Origin: Butyrivibrio fibrisolvens | GTDB taxonomy: Bacteria > Bacillota > Clostridia > Lachnospirales > Lachnospiraceae | Direction: 5' to 3' | Assembly (NCBI RefSeq): GCF_037113525.1 | Contig: NZ_CP146963.1 | Location: 2,790,001-2,854,000, forward strand | DNA: 64,000 nt | In this document: positions 43,944-52,908 of the stretch, piece by piece | Layout of the letters: each line of letters begins with the position of its first letter | How positions within the stretch are numbered: the first letter of the stretch is position 1 | The notes under the pieces: model-generated | What the model was told of the DNA's origin: nothing | Seen by the model: only the letters and a program-made list of their open reading frames with translations | Database searches by the model: none | Translations under genes and position numbers: made by a program

Positions 43944-44241
43944 TCAAACTTCGCACATATAAAATATACTAAAGCTTTGAATATTCCTGAGGCTGGCAGC
44001 CTATAAATGATTTTGTTGTCTTTGAAAATAATATTAAATTCAAGAGCGTGATATATGGAGATTTATATTCCCGCTTAGGGGCCGTATGTTTGAGCGTAGC
44101 GAGTTTCGGCCCCCTGGGAATAGAAAGCTCCAGATATCATGCCTTGAATTTTATATTATTTTCATGACAACAAAATCATTTATAGGCTGCCAACCTCAGG
44201 AATACTCGACAACCTAGCCATTTTACATGTGCGAAGTTTGA
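43944..44241 (+). repeat. Family A palindromic element, copy A4
   Basis: The inner element 43983-44203 has 38-bp terminal arms with one mismatch, an apical stem GGGGCCG/CGGCCCC (different from all other copies, still paired), the bulge GCTT and the loop GAGCGTAGCGAG. An outer, perfect 15-bp inverted repeat (TCAAACTTCGCACAT) encloses it at 43944-43958 and 44227-44241. It lies between the recombinase start and the aminotransferase terminator and is oriented opposite to A3. Confidence 0.9.
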
Positions 44242-44253
44242 ATAACATAAAAC

Positions 44254-44295
44254 AAAAAATCGCAGAAGCAAACATCTGGTGTCTGCTTCTGCGAT
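44254..44295 (-). terminator. Terminator of the aminotransferase gene
   Basis: ATCGCAGAAGCA pairs perfectly with TGCTTCTGCGAT, followed by TTTTTTG on the minus strand, 10 bp past the stop. Confidence 0.9.
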
Positions 44296-44304
44296 CTATA
44301 TTTA

Positions 44305-45612
44305 TCAATCCATAGTTGCAAGGATTTTCTCAGCACTTACATACTTAACGCAGAGTGTGAAAAGAGTTGCTGCTGTCTTAAGGTCTGCAAGTGAAGGATA
44401 TGTAGGAGCAATACGGATATTGCTGTCTGTAGGATCCTTGTGGTAAGGATATGTTGATCCTGCACCTGTAAGCTTAACTCCTGCCTTCTTACAATATGCC
44501 ACGATCTGTTTAGCGCAACCAGGCATGGAATCAAAGCTGATGAAGTAACCGCCCTTTGGCTTAGTCCACTCACCGATTCCAAGACCGCCAAGGTTCTCAT
44601 CGAAGATACTCTCTACTGCTTCGAACTTAGGTCTTAAGATATCAGCCTGTTTTTTCATATGTTCAACCATACCATGGATATCTTTGAAGTATCTTACATG
44701 GCGAAGCTGGTTAACCTTGTCGTGACCGATTGTCTGGAAGTTCATCTGCTTAACGATATCTTCCATGTTGTTAAGGCTTGTTGCCATAGCTGCAATTCCA
44801 GATCCAGGGAAAGTGATCTTGGATGTTGAAGCAAACTTATAAACAAGGTCAGGATTGCCAGCCTTCTTGCACTCAGCAAGGATCTCGATGAGATAATCCT
44901 GCTCTGTATCATACAGATGATGGATACCATAAGCATTATCCCAGTAAATACGGAAATCATGTGCCTTAGGCTTAAGGTTAGCAAAACGTCTTACTGTTAC
45001 ATCTGAATATGAATATCCCTGAGGATTTGAATACTTCGGAACGCACCAGATACCCTTAATGCTCTCGTCTTCTGCAACAAGCTTCTCGACCATATCCATA
45101 TCAGGGCCTTCAGGAGACATAGGAACAGGAATCATCTCGATGCCGAAATACTCTGTAATAGCAAAGTGTCTGTCATATCCGGGTGAAGGGCAAAGCCACT
45201 TAACCTTATCAAGCTTGCACCATGGAGTATTGCCCATAACACCGTGTGTAAATGAACGGCTGATGCAGTCATACATAACATTAAGAGAAGAATTACCAAA
45301 GATGATAATATTGCTTGGGTTATTCTCCATCATATCGGAAAGAAGCTCTTTAGCTTCATCAATACCTGTAAGCACACCGTAGTTACGGCAATCTGTACCA
45401 TCTTCACAAGCAAGATCAGAATTTGAACTAAGAACATCCATCATTCCCATAGAAAGATCAAGCTGCTCTTTGCATGGCTTACCACGGCTCATATCAAGAG
45501 ACATCTCCATAGCCTGATACTTGTCATACTCTTTCTTTAATGAAGCAAGCTCTGCTGTGAGTTCCTCCTTTGACATTTCTGTGTACTTCTTCACATTCTT
45601 TGCATTCTTCAT
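44305..45612 (-). CDS. PLP-dependent class I aminotransferase (aspartate aminotransferase-like)
   Basis: 435 residues of fold-type I. Visible are LDMSRGKPCKEQLDLS at the N-terminus, GNSSLNVMYD (cofactor phosphate side), KYSNPQGYSYSD, RIYWDNAYGIHHL with the Asp that pairs with the PLP ring nitrogen, and FASTSKITFPGSG with the Lys that binds PLP. The C-terminal domain has SNIRIAPTYPSL. The sequence matches a branch of bacterial aspartate/alanine aminotransferases of about 430 residues (group Ie-like). The exact substrate pair is not certain. The start ATG at 45610-45612 has GGAGATATAAGGCA upstream. Confidence 0.85.
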   Translation of the reverse strand: MKNAKNVKKYTEMSKEELTAELASLKKEYDKYQAMEMSLDMSRGKPCKEQLDLSMGMMDVLSSNSDLACEDGTDCRNYGVLTGIDEAKELLSDMMENNPSNIIIFGNSSLNVMYDCISRSFTHGVMGNTPWCKLDKVKWLCPSPGYDRHFAITEYFGIEMIPVPMSPEGPDMDMVEKLVAEDESIKGIWCVPKYSNPQGYSYSDVTVRRFANLKPKAHDFRIYWDNAYGIHHLYDTEQDYLIEILAECKKAGNPDLVYKFASTSKITFPGSGIAAMATSLNNMEDIVKQMNFQTIGHDKVNQLRHVRYFKDIHGMVEHMKKQADILRPKFEAVESIFDENLGGLGIGEWTKPKGGYFISFDSMPGCAKQIVAYCKKAGVKLTGAGSTYPYHKDPTDSNIRIAPTYPSLADLKTAATLFTLCVKYVSAEKILATMD

Positions 45613-45633
45613 TGCCTTATATCTCCACCTTCC

Positions 45634-45738
45634 AAAATAATATACCTTAATAAAAATACCTAAATAAAAATATTTAAACCAAAATACCTAAATAAAAATA
45701 CCTAAACAAAAATACAAAAATAAAACACCTTAATAAAC
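45634..45738. repeat. Short degenerate A-T-rich tandem repeats
   Basis: About six to eight degenerate units of the type ATACCTAAATAAAA (13-15 bp) fill the gap between two minus-strand genes, upstream of the aminotransferase. No gene or promoter is clear inside it. Confidence 0.7.
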
Positions 45739-45743
45739 TACCA

Positions 45744-47048
45744 TTACTGCTGGCCTGACTCTTCAATAGCGTCCTCAATAGCGTTAAATACAGGCAGCTC
45801 ATCAAATGTAGCGAAGTAATCTCTCATAGTCTGCGCTCTTCTGATGCATCTTACGCTTCCATCTTCCTGAAGCAGAAGTTCGCTGCTCCACAGACGACCA
45901 TTGTAGTTATAACCCATAGCAAAACCGTGGGCACCGGCGTCGTGGATATAGATAAGATCACCCATATCGATCTTAGGAAGCTTTCTGTCTATAGCAAACT
46001 TATCGTTGTTTTCACAAAGAGAACCGGTTACATCATAAAGATGATCGCAAGGCTCGTTTTCTTTGCCCAAAACAGTTATATGATGATAGGAGCCGTACAT
46101 TGCAGGGCGCATAAGGTTAGCTGCGCAGGCATCAACTCCGATGTACTCCTTGTAGATATGCTTCTCATGGATAGCTCTTGTAACAAGGCTTCCGAATGGT
46201 CCCATCATATATCTGCCCATCTCTGTGAAAATAGCTACATCGCCAAGTCCGGCAGGAACCATGATCTCATCAAACTTCTTGTGAACACCCTCGCCGATAA
46301 CAGCGATATCGTTAGGAGTCTGATCAGGAGTATAAGGAATTCCTACGCCTCCTGAAAGATTGATAAATGTAATATCAGCGCCTGTAGCTTCCTTAAGCCT
46401 TATTGCAAGCTCAAAAAGCTGACCGGCAAGCTGAGGATAATATTCATTAGTTACAGTGTTACTTGCAAGAAAAGCATGAATACCGAAGTGCTTAACGCCA
46501 TGCTCCATCATCTTGGTAAAAGCCTCGGCCATCTGCTCTTCAGACATTCCATACTTGGAATCCCCAGGATTATCCATGATTCCGTTACTCATCTTGAACA
46601 CGCCGCCCGGATTAAATCTGCAGCACATAGTTTCCTTAAAAGGAATATTATTCTCGATAAAATAGTCTACATGAGTAAGATCATCAAGATTGATGATAGA
46701 ATCAAGTTCACCTGCATATACAAACTCTTCAACCGGTGTATCGTTGGAAGAAAACATTATATCTGCGCCCTTGGCACCAACAGCCCTTGAAAGAACAAGT
46801 TCCGCCATTGATGAACAGTCGAATCCACATCCCTCTTCAAGCAAAACCTTAAGAATCTCAGGGTTTGGAGTAGCTTTAACTGCAAAATACTCGCGGAAAC
46901 CTTTATTCCATGAAAATGCCTTGTTTACGGCACGTGCGTTCTCTCTGATGCCCTTTTCATCATAAATATAAAAAGGTGTGGGGTACTCTCTGGCAATTGC
47001 TTCTGCCTGTTCTTTGCTGATAAAAGCCTTTTTCATATCTAAATTCAT
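45744..47048 (-). CDS. Diaminopimelate decarboxylase-like PLP enzyme
   Basis: 434 residues of alanine-racemase-like fold III decarboxylases. The PLP Lys is in YFAVKATPNPEIL near residue 58. NLSGGVGIPY is the Gly-rich phosphate loop, and FTEMGRYMMGPFG and GSLCENNDKFA (Cys-Glu of the catalytic dimer) follow. The usual LysA motif GPLCESGD is changed to GSLCENND, so a related decarboxylase acting on another diamino acid is possible. It would give lysine or a polyamine precursor. The start ATG at 47046-47048 has AAAGG only 1 nt upstream; the ATG at 47034-47036 is the alternative. Confidence 0.8.
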   Translation of the reverse strand: MNLDMKKAFISKEQAEAIAREYPTPFYIYDEKGIRENARAVNKAFSWNKGFREYFAVKATPNPEILKVLLEEGCGFDCSSMAELVLSRAVGAKGADIMFSSNDTPVEEFVYAGELDSIINLDDLTHVDYFIENNIPFKETMCCRFNPGGVFKMSNGIMDNPGDSKYGMSEEQMAEAFTKMMEHGVKHFGIHAFLASNTVTNEYYPQLAGQLFELAIRLKEATGADITFINLSGGVGIPYTPDQTPNDIAVIGEGVHKKFDEIMVPAGLGDVAIFTEMGRYMMGPFGSLVTRAIHEKHIYKEYIGVDACAANLMRPAMYGSYHHITVLGKENEPCDHLYDVTGSLCENNDKFAIDRKLPKIDMGDLIYIHDAGAHGFAMGYNYNGRLWSSELLLQEDGSVRCIRRAQTMRDYFATFDELPVFNAIEDAIEESGQQ

Positions 47049-47194
47049 GCCTTTCTATTTGTGTAATTGTATCTTTGTATACAATTTGACCATTTACTCT
47101 AGTAAAGTACCATAAAATATGCCACTTGTACAGAGTTTATATTAAGTTTTTTGAATTGATTAATATCACAAGGAAACTTTTAAGGGATATCCCC

Positions 47195-47327
47195 GAACTA
47201 CAGGATGTAGTTCGTACATGCTTAGAAATGCATGGATGCATTTCTATGTACCTACTACAGGATGTAGTCCAGACATGTCCAGAAATTAGGAGTTCTTAAA
47301 AGAACTCCGGATGCATTTCTATGTCAG
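47195..47327 (-). repeat. Family C hairpin element, copy C3 (two units, overlaps ung)
   Basis: Unit one: CTAC-AGGAT-GTAG, then GTACAT, a GCTT bulge, AGAAATGC-ATGGAT-GCATTTCT and ATGTAC. Unit two: GACAT, a GTCC bulge, AGAAAT, an AGGAGTTC/GAACTCC hairpin, then ATTTCTATGTC. Compared with C2 the arms AGAATTAC/GTAATTCT become AGAAATGC/GCATTTCT with pairing kept. It contains the last codons of ung. Confidence 0.82.
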
Positions 47328-47991
47328 GGATCTGCCAATCGATCTTTTCTAACCCGTTTTGTTCCAAGAACTCATTACACTTGCTAAAATGCTTGCAGCC
47401 AAAGAATCCTCTGTAAGCTGATAATGGGCTCGGGTGTGGCGCTTTTAATATAAGGTGCTTAGGGTTATTAAGCATTTCAGCCTTCTTCTGCGCAGGGCTT
47501 CCCCACAGCATATAGACGATCGGCCTGTCCTCATTGTTGACAGCTCTTATGATTGCATCCGTAAAGTTCTCCCATCCTTTTCCTTTGTGGGAAAAAGCCT
47601 GGTGAGCCCTTACAGTAAGAAGCGTGTTCAATAAAAGCACGCCCTGCTTAGCCCAATGCTCAAGATATCCGTTATTTGGGATCTTGCAGCCAAGATCATC
47701 ATGAAGCTCTTTATAGATATTAACAAGTGAAGGCGGAATATCCACATCAGGTCTTACTGAAAAGCACAGACCATGCGCCTGTCTGGGTTCATGATAAGGG
47801 TCCTGTCCTAAGATAACAACCTTTATATCATGAAGATCTGTAAGATGAAGAGCGTTAAATATCTCTTCTGACGGCGGATATACCACATGTGTAGAATATT
47901 CTTCTTTTATAAATTTGTATAAATCAGTATAGTAAGGTTTTCTGAACTCAGGTTCCAAAGCCTTAGCCCAGTTTCCACTAATTGCTCCCAT
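47296..47991 (-). CDS. ung: Uracil-DNA glycosylase, family 1
   Basis: 231 residues. The signature motifs are VVILGQDPYHEP (water-activating Asp near residue 64), VLLLNTLLTV and APHPSPLSAYRGFFG (catalytic His loop). It removes uracil from DNA. The ATG follows GAGGAC. The last eleven residues (DIEMHPEFF and those before) run into repeat C3 and are not part of the usual family end, so the tail is probably derived from the repeat. It is the last gene of a series with hisH-hisF. Confidence 0.95.
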   Translation of the reverse strand: MGAISGNWAKALEPEFRKPYYTDLYKFIKEEYSTHVVYPPSEEIFNALHLTDLHDIKVVILGQDPYHEPRQAHGLCFSVRPDVDIPPSLVNIYKELHDDLGCKIPNNGYLEHWAKQGVLLLNTLLTVRAHQAFSHKGKGWENFTDAIIRAVNNEDRPIVYMLWGSPAQKKAEMLNNPKHLILKAPHPSPLSAYRGFFGCKHFSKCNEFLEQNGLEKIDWQIPDIEMHPEFF

Positions 47992-48020
47992 TTTATGTCC
48001 TCGTTGATCAAAGTCTCGTA

Positions 48021-48782
48021 TTAAAGTCTTACCGGTACATTTCTATCGCGCAGATATTCCTTAACCTCAGAGATCTCAAGCTCTTTATAATGGAACAAAG
48101 AAGCTGCAAGCGCAGCATCAGCCTTTCCGTCTGTAAGAGCTTCATAGAAATGCTCCTTGGTTCCTGCTCCGCCTGATGCTATAACAGGTATACTTACAGC
48201 ATCAGCAATTGCTCTTGTAAGCTCTATGTCATATCCAGCCTTAGTTCCATCTCCGTCCATACTTGTAAGAAGGATCTCACCTGCGCCAAGCTTATCTGCT
48301 TTTTTAGCCCATTCTATAGCATCAAGTCCTGTATCGATACGGCCGCCGTTTTTATAAACGTTCCAGCCTGAGCCATCTTCTCTTTTCCTTGCATCAATAG
48401 CAACTACAACGCACTGACTACCGAATTTATCAGCGCCTTCTGAAATAAGCTCAGGTCTGTTTATGGCAGCTGAGTTAACAGCGCACTTGTCAGCGCCCTC
48501 ACGAAGGATCGCTCTCATGTCATCAACAGTTCTTATGCCGCCTCCAACTGTGAAAGGAATGAAAACTCTGTCTGCAACCTTTCTTACCATGTCAACAACA
48601 GTATTTCTCGCATCAGATGTTGCAGTAATATCAAGAAAAACAAGCTCATCTGCACCGGCCTTACTATAAGCCTCTCCAACAGATACAGGATCTCCTGCAT
48701 CCCTGAGCTCTACGAAATTTATTCCCTTAACAACTCTTCCGTCTTTTACGTCAAGACAAGGTATTATTCTCTTAGTCAGCAT
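48021..48782 (-). CDS. hisF: Imidazole glycerol phosphate synthase cyclase subunit
   Basis: 253 residues, a (beta-alpha)8 barrel. [23 protein letters not shown] contains catalytic Asp near residue 11, [23 protein letters not shown] with the second catalytic Asp near 130, and [11 protein letters not shown] at the phosphate site. With HisH it makes IGP and AICAR in histidine synthesis. The start at 48780-48782 has GGAGGTATAAAG. It starts 2 bp after hisH stops. Other his genes are not here. Confidence 0.96.
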   Translation of the reverse strand: MLTKRIIPCLDVKDGRVVKGINFVELRDAGDPVSVGEAYSKAGADELVFLDITATSDARNTVVDMVRKVADRVFIPFTVGGGIRTVDDMRAILREGADKCAVNSAAINRPELISEGADKFGSQCVVVAIDARKREDGSGWNVYKNGGRIDTGLDAIEWAKKADKLGAGEILLTSMDGDGTKAGYDIELTRAIADAVSIPVIASGGAGTKEHFYEALTDGKADAALAASLFHYKELEISEVKEYLRDRNVPVRL

Positions 48783-48784
48783 CT

Positions 48785-49390
48785 TTATACCTCCAGAAAA
48801 TTCTTCAAGATCTGCATTCCAACTTCCGAACTTTTTTCCGGATGAAACTGACATGCAAATACATTATCTTTTTCCACAGAAGCCTCTACACGTACGCCAT
48901 AATCTGTAGTAGCCGTGACAATGCCCTTATCCTCTGCATCCAGATAATATGAATGAACAAAATATACATATGAATGTTCCGGAACATCCTTAAAAAGGCG
49001 TCCCTTATTAGCATAAGAAAGATCATTCCATCCAATCTGAGGAACCTTAAGACCACTATCAGCAGGAATCTTTCTTATTTTTCCACGAAAAATACCCAGA
49101 CCCTTAACTCCTTCCGATTCATCACTTGAATCGAACATGAGCTGAAGGCCCAGGCATATTCCTAAAAACGGGATGCCAGACTCTACAGTCTTCTTAATAA
49201 CATCCACAAGTCCGTATTCATTTAACTTAGCCATAGCGTCGCCAAAAGAACCTACTCCAGGCAACACTACATGATCCGCACTTAAGATCTCCTTTTCATC
49301 CCTTGTTGTTACAACATCTGCTCCAAGATACCTGAATGCCTTTTCAACACTCTTGATATTACCGGCATCATAATCCAATATAGCGACCAA
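48785..49390 (-). CDS. hisH: Imidazole glycerol phosphate synthase amidotransferase subunit
   Basis: 201 residues, class I glutamine amidotransferase: [21 protein letters not shown] (catalytic Cys near residue 79), YVYFVHSYY and [11 protein letters not shown] with the catalytic His and Glu. It feeds ammonia to HisF. The start appears to be TTG at 49388-49390: a good GGAGG lies 8 nt upstream and no in-frame ATG fits the family N-terminus ([11 protein letters not shown]). It follows the acidic repeat protein gene after 32 bp on the same strand. Confidence 0.93.
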   Translation of the reverse strand: MVAILDYDAGNIKSVEKAFRYLGADVVTTRDEKEILSADHVVLPGVGSFGDAMAKLNEYGLVDVIKKTVESGIPFLGICLGLQLMFDSSDESEGVKGLGIFRGKIRKIPADSGLKVPQIGWNDLSYANKGRLFKDVPEHSYVYFVHSYYLDAEDKGIVTATTDYGVRVEASVEKDNVFACQFHPEKSSEVGMQILKNFLEV

Positions 49391-49422
49391 AAAACCATCC
49401 TCCCTCTTTGCCTATACAACTG

Positions 49423-52077
49423 CTACTCGGGCGCTGCTCTAAGGCCGCATATTATCTGGAGCTGCTTGGTGTATTCAACATCCTTATCAATGTAGATCAG
49501 CTCATAAACTTCTTCTATAGTAAGGCCGTATTCATTCTCGAGCGCCGATTGTATATTATAGTACGCTATATTGACTTCACTTTCAACCAAAGAATCAGGT
49601 ATCGAATCCGGTTTGTACTCAAGCTCAAGTTCCTTCAGCCTTTCATTATCCTCCATGATCTCTTCGTACTGCTCAACTCCCTTAACAAGAGCATTCAAAG
49701 CCTCAACAGGGAGATTTGCAGCTGCAAATACCTCGTACTGCTTGTAATAATGCCTCATCTGGGAGATATATCTTGCCTTCCAGTAAAGGATCTGGTCGTC
49801 TTCATCAAGCTTACCTGCGCGGTACAAACTATAGTAATCCCTATACGCTTCTTCGTAATCACCACTCAGGAACGCCTCCTGCGCTTCCTGATGAAGTGCC
49901 TTCTCTGGGATCGTGTATGCCGGAAGTGCACAAATTATTCCAATTGGTATAACTAAAAGGAAAGCAAGAATAAACTTCCTCGGCGGAATCGGCTTTGGAG
50001 GCGGTCCATCCGGAACTTTTGGCTTCTTTTCCTTCTTTTCTTTTGGAGGCTTAGGCTGCTTCGGCTTTTTCTCCTTCTTCTTAGCCGGCTTCTTTTCTTT
50101 CTTAGGCTTAGGCTCTTTTTCCTTCTTTTCCTTCTTTTTCTTCTTCTCGCCTTCCATCTCATTAAGAACAGCCTGATTTTCGTCCGTCAGAGATGCAAGT
50201 TCATTATTTTCTACATTGCCGCCTTCGCTTTCTTCATCCTCTGAGAAAAGAGCTGCAAGAATTCTGGCAAAAAATCCTTTCTTTTCGCCTCCATCTTCTT
50301 TTGACTTCTTCTCTTTGGCTTTCTTTCCGCCTTTTTTACCCTTAGAAGCCTTAGCTTCAAGTTCTATATCATCAAGCTCATCATTAGATGGCGCAGACTC
50401 TTCCTCTTCTTCAGGAGCTTCTTCAGATTCTGCACCTTCTTCTGAAAGCGACATAAGATCATCGCCCTCACCCTCATTTTCAAGGCTGAGCTCGTCTCCA
50501 CCATCTGACGGTTCTTCAAGTGAAAGCTCTTCGCCACCGCCTTCAGCGCCTTCTTCTATATTAAGATCATCGCCGCCATCGGACGCACCCTCAGATTCTC
50601 CATTCTCCAGTGAATCCATGTCATCACTTCCAAGAGAATCCATAAGAGAATCAAGATCTGCATCAGCGTTTTCATCACCGGCACTATCTTCTGCTGTAGT
50701 TTCTTCTGCTGCAGTTTCTTCTGCTGCAGTTTCTTCACCTGCATCTGCAGGTGTCTCTTCTATGTCATCAAGCGAAAGCTCATCGCCTCCACCTTCTTCT
50801 GTTGCTTCTTCAGAAGGCTCCTCGACAGACAATTCTTCTGATTCTGCAGCGCCTTCGTCAATTGATAATTCTTCACCTTCTGTGGCTTCTTCTGTACTGC
50901 CTTCTCCTGAATCGCCTTCATCTATTGATAGTTCTTCTCCGCCTTCTGTGGCTTTTTCTAAGCTTTCTTCGGCACCGTCTTCTTCTGAAGTAGCCTCTTC
51001 ACTGCCTTCATCAGCAGGAGCATCGTCACCTCCCGCTGCTGCAAACATAGCAGCTATCTCTTCAGGTGACAGCTTCTTATTAGGATCATCATCTGCAGGC
51101 TGCATAGACTTAAGAATATCATCAGGAGATGGAGCATCGTCAGCAGGTGCCTCAGCTTCCGGAGCAGGCTCTGGCTCAGGAGCTGGTTCTGGTTCTGGAG
51201 CGGGCTCACTATCACCTCCGGCCGCAGCAAACATAGCTGCTATCTCTTCAGGTGACAGCTTCTTATTAGGATCATCCCCGGGATCAGGTGCTGCCGGTGC
51301 AGGTTCTGGAGCAGGCTCTGGTTCAGGCGCACTGTCTCCACCTCCGGCCGCAGCAAACATAGCTGCTATCTCTTCAGGTGACAGCTTCTTATTAGGATCA
51401 TCCCCGGGATCAGGTGCTGCCGGTGCAGGTTCTGGAGCAGGCTCTGGTTCAGGCGCACTGTCTCCACCTCCGGCCGCAGCAAACATAGCTGCTATCTCTT
51501 CAGGCGACAGCTGCTTATTGGGATCATCTGATGCAGTTGGCACTTCTGGTACATTGTTATCTGCCATAGGTGCACCTTCCTCCAATTCAGGAGTTTCATC
51601 CACTATCGGTTCTTCTGGAGCATCCTGTGTTTCAGTATCTCCAGGTGTTTCTATATCATTAACCGGTTCAGTTTCATCAACCGGTTCTGCATCTTCAGGT
51701 ATTTCTGGTTCTTCAGTTTGTTGTATATCAGCAGAACCTTCCTCCATCTTCTGCATAGCCTCTTCAATAGCAGCTATGGCCTGGTCAAGATCCTGCTCCT
51801 CTTCATCTATATCAAAAAAATCAGGAGACTCTTCACCAACTGTATACTGAGGAATATTGGCACTTGAGGCTTCTGCAGCCTTGTAGCTTTCAGCCACCTG
51901 CGCAAGATGAGGATCGATGATCTCGCCTTTGTCGATACTACTTAAAAGCTGATTGATCTCTTTTAAGTCTTCATTATCCAGATCGATAGCATTTTGAGCA
52001 TCAGAAGACCCGGCTGGCGCTTTGCCTGCCAATTTCGATAATGCATCAATTTCGCTTGTGTTATCGATCGATGCCAT
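49423..52077 (-). CDS. Large acidic repeat protein with membrane span and TPR-like end
   Basis: 884 residues. About 620 N-terminal residues are extremely acidic and low in complexity. They include four near-identical copies of DDPNKKLSPEEIAAMFAAAGG (residues about 180-345), separated by Pro/Glu/Ala linkers, and then Ser/Glu/Gly-rich units (EELSIDEG, DELSLDD). A Lys-rich block (about 600-720, KKEKKEKEPKPKKEKK) follows, then one membrane span (FILAFLLVIPIGIICALPAY) and a TPR-like domain (EEAYRDYYSLYRAGK, YKQYEVFAAANLPVEALNAL). The repeated LSPEEIAAMF resembles the LSQxEIDALL peptide of FliM/FliY that binds CheY-P. It starts 7 bp after the Sir2-like gene. Function unknown. Confidence 0.85.
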   Translation of the reverse strand: MASIDNTSEIDALSKLAGKAPAGSSDAQNAIDLDNEDLKEINQLLSSIDKGEIIDPHLAQVAESYKAAEASSANIPQYTVGEESPDFFDIDEEEQDLDQAIAAIEEAMQKMEEGSADIQQTEEPEIPEDAEPVDETEPVNDIETPGDTETQDAPEEPIVDETPELEEGAPMADNNVPEVPTASDDPNKQLSPEEIAAMFAAAGGGDSAPEPEPAPEPAPAAPDPGDDPNKKLSPEEIAAMFAAAGGGDSAPEPEPAPEPAPAAPDPGDDPNKKLSPEEIAAMFAAAGGDSEPAPEPEPAPEPEPAPEAEAPADDAPSPDDILKSMQPADDDPNKKLSPEEIAAMFAAAGGDDAPADEGSEEATSEEDGAEESLEKATEGGEELSIDEGDSGEGSTEEATEGEELSIDEGAAESEELSVEEPSEEATEEGGGDELSLDDIEETPADAGEETAAEETAAEETTAEDSAGDENADADLDSLMDSLGSDDMDSLENGESEGASDGGDDLNIEEGAEGGGEELSLEEPSDGGDELSLENEGEGDDLMSLSEEGAESEEAPEEEEESAPSNDELDDIELEAKASKGKKGGKKAKEKKSKEDGGEKKGFFARILAALFSEDEESEGGNVENNELASLTDENQAVLNEMEGEKKKKKEKKEKEPKPKKEKKPAKKKEKKPKQPKPPKEKKEKKPKVPDGPPPKPIPPRKFILAFLLVIPIGIICALPAYTIPEKALHQEAQEAFLSGDYEEAYRDYYSLYRAGKLDEDDQILYWKARYISQMRHYYKQYEVFAAANLPVEALNALVKGVEQYEEIMEDNERLKELELEYKPDSIPDSLVESEVNIAYYNIQSALENEYGLTIEEVYELIYIDKDVEYTKQLQIICGLRAAPE
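51215..51520 (-). repeat. 126-bp tandem repeats inside the acidic protein gene
   Basis: Two units of 126 bp (51215-51340 and 51341-51466) are identical base for base, and a third begins at 51467 and diverges after about 50 bp. Each unit codes for 42 residues. The identity at synonymous positions implies recent duplication or conversion, so copy number may vary between strains. Confidence 0.9.
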
Positions 52078-52084
52078 AACGTCC

Positions 52085-52876
52085 TCATGCTTCTTTTATG
52101 TAATCCATCGAATTTCCTTGTATAGAAACCGCCTTCTTACTAATCTGCTCAGTCAACTGATACAACTTTTCATGAACACGAATCATATAAGCTTTATTAT
52201 TGATATATGCTATCTTTTCAAAAGGGAATCGAATTACAGCCGGATATTCCAGTCCTACTCCTAGTTCCAGAATCAGTAGATCTTCCGACAAAGTCCCTGA
52301 CAGCCAGTTCTGATAATCACTCCATCTAGGCAGATACGCCTGCTCGTTATACTGCTCATCACGCCATTCACGCCTTTTCTGATTAAATATAAGCTCATCA
52401 TCGCAGTATATTACTCTTTTTATTTCGGCAAGTTTCCCATTATTTTTTAGTATTTTATCTATTTGCGCCATTAACTGTGCAAATTCATCCGAATTTGCAG
52501 CCAGAATAAGCTCACCATTTGCATTATGCTTCTGCTGAAGAAGCTCTATATTACCGCATGGAAAAACGATCCTGTCAGGATTAAAGAGATTATCAGGATT
52601 ACTATAATCATATATGGTAGAAACAATGTAATAGTCTTTATCCTTAATAAGCTCATAGAGCTTTCTAAAAGCTTCTGTTCTGGAATCCTCATGATTTATC
52701 ATGTAATGATACTCAATGAAAGGAATCAGCCAATCATAGCCGTCCTTGGCCTGATCTAACAGGCTTTTATAAGCTATATCATTTGTAATATTTTTATAAT
52801 CATAGGACCACTCCTCTCCTAATCCTATTAAAACCTTTTTAGTCTGACCAAGCGCAGCTGCAAGAATATTATCCAT
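52085..52876 (-). CDS. Sir2-like protein, divergent
   Basis: 263 residues. The order of segments resembles NAD-dependent Sir2 deacetylases of anaerobic Firmicutes: an initial VLIGLGEEW where GAGxS is usual, YYIVSTIYDYSN (TQNxD-like), IVFPCGNIELLQQ (C-x-G near the His position) and LLILELGVGLEYPAVIRFPFEKIAY near the C-terminus. The NAD-binding residues GAGxS and the catalytic His are not visible, so it may be inactive or bind another ligand. Zinc cysteines are absent. It is the first gene of the series leading to hisH-hisF-ung. A degenerate C element lies upstream. Confidence 0.55.
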   Translation of the reverse strand: MDNILAAALGQTKKVLIGLGEEWSYDYKNITNDIAYKSLLDQAKDGYDWLIPFIEYHYMINHEDSRTEAFRKLYELIKDKDYYIVSTIYDYSNPDNLFNPDRIVFPCGNIELLQQKHNANGELILAANSDEFAQLMAQIDKILKNNGKLAEIKRVIYCDDELIFNQKRREWRDEQYNEQAYLPRWSDYQNWLSGTLSEDLLILELGVGLEYPAVIRFPFEKIAYINNKAYMIRVHEKLYQLTEQISKKAVSIQGNSMDYIKEA

Positions 52877-52908
52877 TTTGAACCTCTATATTTTTTACTA
52901 ATATAAGA

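Noticed and set aside
42448..44241. Prophage or integrative element around the recombinase
   Set aside because: No phage or transfer genes, no tRNA and no direct-repeat attachment sites; neighbours are metabolic genes.
50216..51850. Open plus-strand frame of 544 codons, Ser/Ala/Gly-rich
   Set aside because: It is the complement of the acidic repeat gene; repeated Glu/Ala/Ser codons leave the opposite frame open. No ribosome-binding site and no recognisable protein.
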